Below are positions 7,536 through 10,000 of a stretch of 10,000 nt of DNA, piece by piece. The notes under the pieces were generated by a model. The model had not been told where the DNA came from. It did not search any database and was given only the letters and a program-made list of their open reading frames with translations. Where the stretch lies: assembly GCA_034184445.1 (NCBI GenBank), contig JAXFZX010000115.1, forward strand, positions 1 to 10,000. The letters are read 5' to 3'. A program made the translations under genes and the position numbers. This DNA is from CALXZG01 sp034184445. GTDB taxonomy: Bacteria; Pseudomonadota; Alphaproteobacteria; CAAHEQ01; UBA3637. Positions within the stretch are counted from its first letter, which is position 1. Each line of letters starts with the position of its first letter.

Positions 7536-8303
7536 CTACCTCATTTTTGCTTGTTTGGGTAATTCTCCGGAATCATTTTTAAGGGAAGTATCCGCCCCAT
7601 GTTCCAGTAAAGAGTTAATAATTTCTCTATATTTTTCTTGTCGTTCTGAACAAAAGGGACTATGGCAATCCGCTAAATCATTCAATTTTAGAAATGCCCA
7701 ATGTAAAGCGGTATTTCCTTGATAACCTTTGGCATTAACATCTACCCCATTTGATAGTAATAAATCAACAGCCCGATTCCACCCCTTATAGGCGCATCTT
7801 GAGAGTAATGTTTCATTGTATTCACATTTTGTATCATATAGGTTATTTTTGATTATTTCGTCCATAAATTCTGTTTCAGCTTCATCGTGATTAAAGTGAC
7901 CATATGAAACCATGTCGCATAATCCGTAAGGTGTATAAACTGTTTCAATCGCTAGTTTGGCTTCTTGGTCATTAAAATCTCTACGGATTAAATAATCAAC
8001 TACCTGTCCAGATATAGCTACAATAAACAAAAGAATTACTAAAACTCCAGTGATTTTTAAACATTTTTTTCTCATTTTTTTAAATATGCTTAAAACCAAC
8101 AGAACGAATAGTGTAAGGAATCCTAGCACAAAAATAATTGACCGTAGGTTCTGAAAGGTCATTAACATGCGCTGCGGACCTGGTTCTCCCACTTTTACTC
8201 CATAGCCATTATCCCAAAGCATGGCTTCTGCCCCTAAACCCAGCATCAAAATTACGGCGACACAGATTAATGGTAGAATTCTGAATATTTTTATTTTTTG
8301 CAT
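7536..8303 (-). CDS. Membrane protein with C-terminal ankyrin repeats
   Basis: A 255-residue protein of unknown specific function. Three hydrophobic segments, about residues 8-27, 55-73 and 83-104, suggest a membrane-anchored N-terminal half with short basic connectors (KKMRKKC at 76-81). The C-terminal half carries at least two ankyrin-type repeats: about 164-190 (ending VDLLLSNGVDVNAK) and about 196-240 (GNTALHWAF to NSLLEHGADTS). The second contains an insertion around 207-224 with two cysteines. Ankyrin repeats mediate protein binding, so it may tether a partner to the membrane (inference). I start it at the ATG at 8303 because AAGGG sits 8 bases before it; an ATG two codons upstream has the purine tract too close. 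It overlaps the preceding gene by 13 bases, and ends 2 bases before xseB, so it is part of the same transcription unit. Confidence 0.88.
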   Translation of the reverse strand: MQKIKIFRILPLICVAVILMLGLGAEAMLWDNGYGVKVGEPGPQRMLMTFQNLRSIIFVLGFLTLFVLLVLSIFKKMRKKCLKITGVLVILLFIVAISGQVVDYLIRRDFNDQEAKLAIETVYTPYGLCDMVSYGHFNHDEAETEFMDEIIKNNLYDTKCEYNETLLSRCAYKGWNRAVDLLLSNGVDVNAKGYQGNTALHWAFLKLNDLADCHSPFCSERQEKYREIINSLLEHGADTSLKNDSGELPKQAKMR

Positions 8304-8722
8304 GTGCATTTCCCTTTTTTCTGTTCGCTATGGCAACATTCTTCTTGGTGCTGGTGGCGGCAACATCCGCCATGGTGATGCCCGCACCCGCATTCCTTGT
8401 GTGCATCGGCCATCACCTCTTGGTGTCGTTTTGCGCGTTCAAGGGGTGTTTCTTTATGGTGCGCTTTGGTTTTTAATTCCAATTCACGCTCTGTAATTTG
8501 ACTCATCAATTCCCAAATACTTTCGCGGGCGTTAAAGGCTGCCTGCACTTTCACAATATCCTTTTCCAATGCTTCCGTTTTATCCAGTTCTGCCATAATC
8601 TTATCTTGTAGGTCAAAAGCTTTTTGGGAAATAATTTGCATTTCCTCCCACAGCAGTTTTTTGTTTTTGCTTTGTTCTGCCAAATGGGTTAACTGTCGTA
8701 TATTCACATTTAAATCTGCCAT
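8291..8722 (-). CDS. Small coiled-coil protein with Cys/His-rich C-terminal tail
   Basis: I do not recognise this 143-residue protein. Residues 1-85 are charged and helical, probably coiled coil (for example LWEEMQIISQKAFDLQDKIM and ALEKDIVKVQAAF), with no signal peptide. From residue 111 the composition changes sharply: the last 33 residues hold eight cysteines (111, 113, 120, 121, 129, 130, 139, 141) and six histidines (115-117, 123, 125, 131), in clusters such as CGCGHHHGGCC, and end in KCTCKK. The first 110 residues have no cysteine. Such a tail suggests soft-metal (Zn, Ni, Cu) binding or storage, like the metal tails of SlyD or HypB, but no family is claimed. The ribosome binding site AAGGAG is 6-7 bases before the ATG. 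It is the first gene of the minus-strand run, with a promoter just upstream, and overlaps the ankyrin gene by 13 bases. Confidence 0.85.
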   Translation of the reverse strand: MADLNVNIRQLTHLAEQSKNKKLLWEEMQIISQKAFDLQDKIMAELDKTEALEKDIVKVQAAFNARESIWELMSQITERELELKTKAHHKETPLERAKRHQEVMADAHKECGCGHHHGGCCRHQHQEECCHSEQKKGKCTCKK

Positions 8723-8735
8723 AACAAACTCCTTT

Positions 8736-8771
8736 TAAAGCTATCATACCGAATCGGAAAAAGAAACACAA
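8736..8771 (-). promoter_or_regulatory. Sigma70-type promoter of the minus-strand run, with a GANTC site in its spacer
   Basis: Minus strand: TTGTGT (8771-8766; 3 of 6) then exactly 17 bases, then TATGAT (8748-8743; 5 of 6). The expected start near 8736 leaves a leader of about 14 bases containing AAGGAG. The spacer contains GATTC (8755-8751), a CcrM-type GANTC site. A run of eight A residues lies just upstream of the -35 and could act as an UP element. The -35 match is weak, as is common for promoters that need an activator. Confidence 0.5.
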
Positions 8772-8800
8772 TCTTTTTTTTCGTTTTGTGATAAAAAAAG
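8772..8800. promoter_or_regulatory. A/T-tract element between the divergent promoters
   Basis: An eight-base T run (8774-8781) and a seven-base A run (8793-8799) face each other across a short CGTTTTGTGAT-like centre. Each lies just upstream of one predicted -35 element when read on that promoter's strand, so they may serve as UP elements for both. The arms could pair, but a stem made only of A-T pairs is unlikely to act as a terminator here. Confidence 0.35.
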
Positions 8801-8829
8801 TTGCACTTTTAAAATTTTCGGTTTAGGAT
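8801..8829 (+). promoter_or_regulatory. Possible promoter of the TolC-family gene
   Basis: TTGCAC (8801-8806), a 17-base spacer and TAGGAT (8824-8829) form a plausible but degenerate sigma70 promoter for the gene starting at 8857. A second TAGGAT follows at 8835-8840, so the true -10 could be shifted. Confidence is low because both hexamers match poorly. Confidence 0.35.
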
Positions 8830-8856
8830 ACGCATAGGATTTAAGAAAGGGAAAAT

Positions 8857-10000
8857 ATGAAAAAATCATTGATAGGCTTATTGTTATTGTGCACAACACC
8901 GGCTTTTGCCGAACTGGATCCGTTTTCGGTTTATTCGGTTAAGGCACCCGAAGGTTGTGTAGATGCTCCACTTAAAAAAGGGGAATTTACACTTCCGGAA
9001 CTTATTCAGATCGGGATTTGTAACAACCCGACCCTTAGCCGCAGTTATATGTCCGTTAAGGCGTCTGAGGCCAATCTGGGACAAGCCAAGTCCGCTTATT
9101 TGCCGGATATTACCGCAACCGGTTCCATTCAACAACATAACCAAAAAGTTGAGGACCAATCAACGACAAAAGCCTATCCCTATTCGGGAAATTTGGCTTT
9201 GTCGTGGTTGGTGTATGATTTTGGTGGACGCTCTGCCAAAACGGATCAAATGAAAGCCTATTTGGACGCAGCCGAATTTTCCTATAATGCGACTTTGCAT
9301 GATACTGTATTAGCAATTAATCAGGCATATTTTGACCTATTAAGTGCCCAAGAAGTTTTAAAAAGCACCCAAGAGAGTGAAAAGACATTTAAAAAATCAT
9401 ATGAAGAATCGTCCAAACGGTTTGATTTAGGACTTGTATCATCTAGTGATAAATTGCTTGCAAAAACAACATACGAGAATTCGCGTCTTGATGTGGTCCA
9501 AGCCGATAACACATTAAAAAAAGCAAAAGGGGCATTGGCGGTTTTATTAAACTTATCGCCGGATACAGAATTAAAGGTCACAACACCTCCCAAAAATAAA
9601 GATATTACGAAATTGGAAGGTAATGAAACGGTTCAAGAATTAATGGAAATTGCTTTAACACTTCGCCCCGAATTAAAAAGTCAACAAAGTCAAATGACAG
9701 CTGCCGAACGGGAAATTAAGATTTTAGAGGCTGCTGATTTCCCCACAATTTCGGCCGGCGCATCTGTAGGCTATGGTGATAATTGGAAAAAACATAGTCC
9801 TTATGCCGTTGATTCATCGGTTGGGTTATCATTATCACTTCCGCTTTTTACAGGGTTTTCGGATACCTATAAGACAGCACATGCTAAGTATCAGTACCGT
9901 CAGGCTGCTTTGTCTGTTTTAGAAACACAAGATTCCGTTCGTAAAGATGTCTGGAATAGTTATCAAGACTATAAAACTGCGGTAGAGGCTTATAAGATAA
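8857..10000 (+). CDS. TolC-family outer-membrane efflux protein, N-terminal 381 residues; runs off right edge
   Basis: An outer-membrane channel component of a tripartite efflux or type I secretion system, cut by the window end. The signal peptide is residues 1-18 (MKKSLIGLLL to AFA). The first OEP repeat starts near 46 with LPELIQIGICNNPTL and includes SAYLPDITATGS (79-90) and the strand motif LVYDFGGR (118-125), followed by a long helical hairpin (about 130-230). The second repeat begins near 258 with the equivalent LALxxRPEL-like segment (265-273), then AADFPTISAGASVGYG (292-307) and LPLFTGF (328-334). Cys34 and Cys55 in the mature N-terminus could form a disulfide. AAGGG lies 4-8 bases before the ATG. 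The adaptor and inner-membrane partners are not in the window; they may follow downstream. The substrate is unknown, so no specific symbol is given. Confidence 0.94.
   Translation, partial: MKKSLIGLLLLCTTPAFAELDPFSVYSVKAPEGCVDAPLKKGEFTLPELIQIGICNNPTLSRSYMSVKASEANLGQAKSAYLPDITATGSIQQHNQKVEDQSTTKAYPYSGNLALSWLVYDFGGRSAKTDQMKAYLDAAEFSYNATLHDTVLAINQAYFDLLSAQEVLKSTQESEKTFKKSYEESSKRFDLGLVSSSDKLLAKTTYENSRLDVVQADNTLKKAKGALAVLLNLSPDTELKVTTPPKNKDITKLEGNETVQELMEIALTLRPELKSQQSQMTAAEREIKILEAADFPTISAGASVGYGDNWKKHSPYAVDSSVGLSLSLPLFTGFSDTYKTAHAKYQYRQAALSVLETQDSVRKDVWNSYQDYKTAVEAYKI

Noticed and set aside
8304..8309. ATG at 8309 as the start of the ankyrin protein
   Set aside because: The purine tract AAGGG is only about two bases from this ATG; the ATG at 8303 has normal spacing. 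It is not fully excluded.
8209..8496. Open frames 8209-8406 (minus) and 8221-8496 (plus) over the Cys/His-tail gene
   Set aside because: Both overlap the coiled-coil gene and ankyrin start in other frames; their open lengths come from the biased Cys/His codons, with no own start signals.
8766..8799. Hairpin made by the T run and A run as a transcription terminator
   Set aside because: The stem would be only A-T pairs, and it lies between divergent promoters where no transcript needs to end.
8884..9593. Minus-strand open frames opposite the TolC-family gene
   Set aside because: The plus-strand frame is continuous with signal peptide and OEP motifs, so these are shadows.

Overview
The window reads as ordinary chromosome of an AT-rich alphaproteobacterium. 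The main evidence is a complete GcrA homologue: this cell-cycle transcription factor, partner of CcrM (GANTC) DNA methylation, is essentially confined to Alphaproteobacteria. The base composition is low in G+C and the genes are very tightly packed, which would suit a host-associated or gut/rumen-type lineage. That lineage placement is inference. No mobile elements, RNA genes or CRISPR arrays were seen.

Layout: positions 1-8722 hold ten genes, all on the minus strand and nearly all overlapping or abutting. In transcription order they are: a small coiled-coil protein with a Cys/His-rich tail; a membrane protein with ankyrin repeats; xseB (exonuclease VII small subunit); ispA (farnesyl diphosphate synthase); nth (endonuclease III); a DUF2207-type membrane protein; a DUF4139 exported protein; an unrecognised exported protein; gcrA; and the N-terminal 454 codons of polA, which runs off the left edge. 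On the right, after a 134-base divergent promoter region, a TolC-family outer-membrane efflux protein starts at 8857 on the plus strand and runs off the right edge.

How the genes fit together: xseB-ispA is a widespread proteobacterial pair. nth, xseB and polA all serve DNA repair, and gcrA links transcription to the methylation state of replicating DNA. The DUF2207, DUF4139 and unrecognised genes form a block of three exported or membrane proteins joined by overlaps or 1-base gaps, and probably act together in the envelope. The run can probably be read from a promoter near 8743-8771. A second, near-consensus sigma70 promoter lies in the last codons of the gene upstream of gcrA and would give gcrA-polA its own transcription. 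The first promoter carries a GANTC site between its -35 and -10 elements, the arrangement known to make Caulobacter promoters GcrA-responsive.

The least explained items are the Cys/His-tail protein coupled to the ankyrin membrane protein, and the three-gene envelope block. I see no clear evidence of a wholly new multi-gene system.
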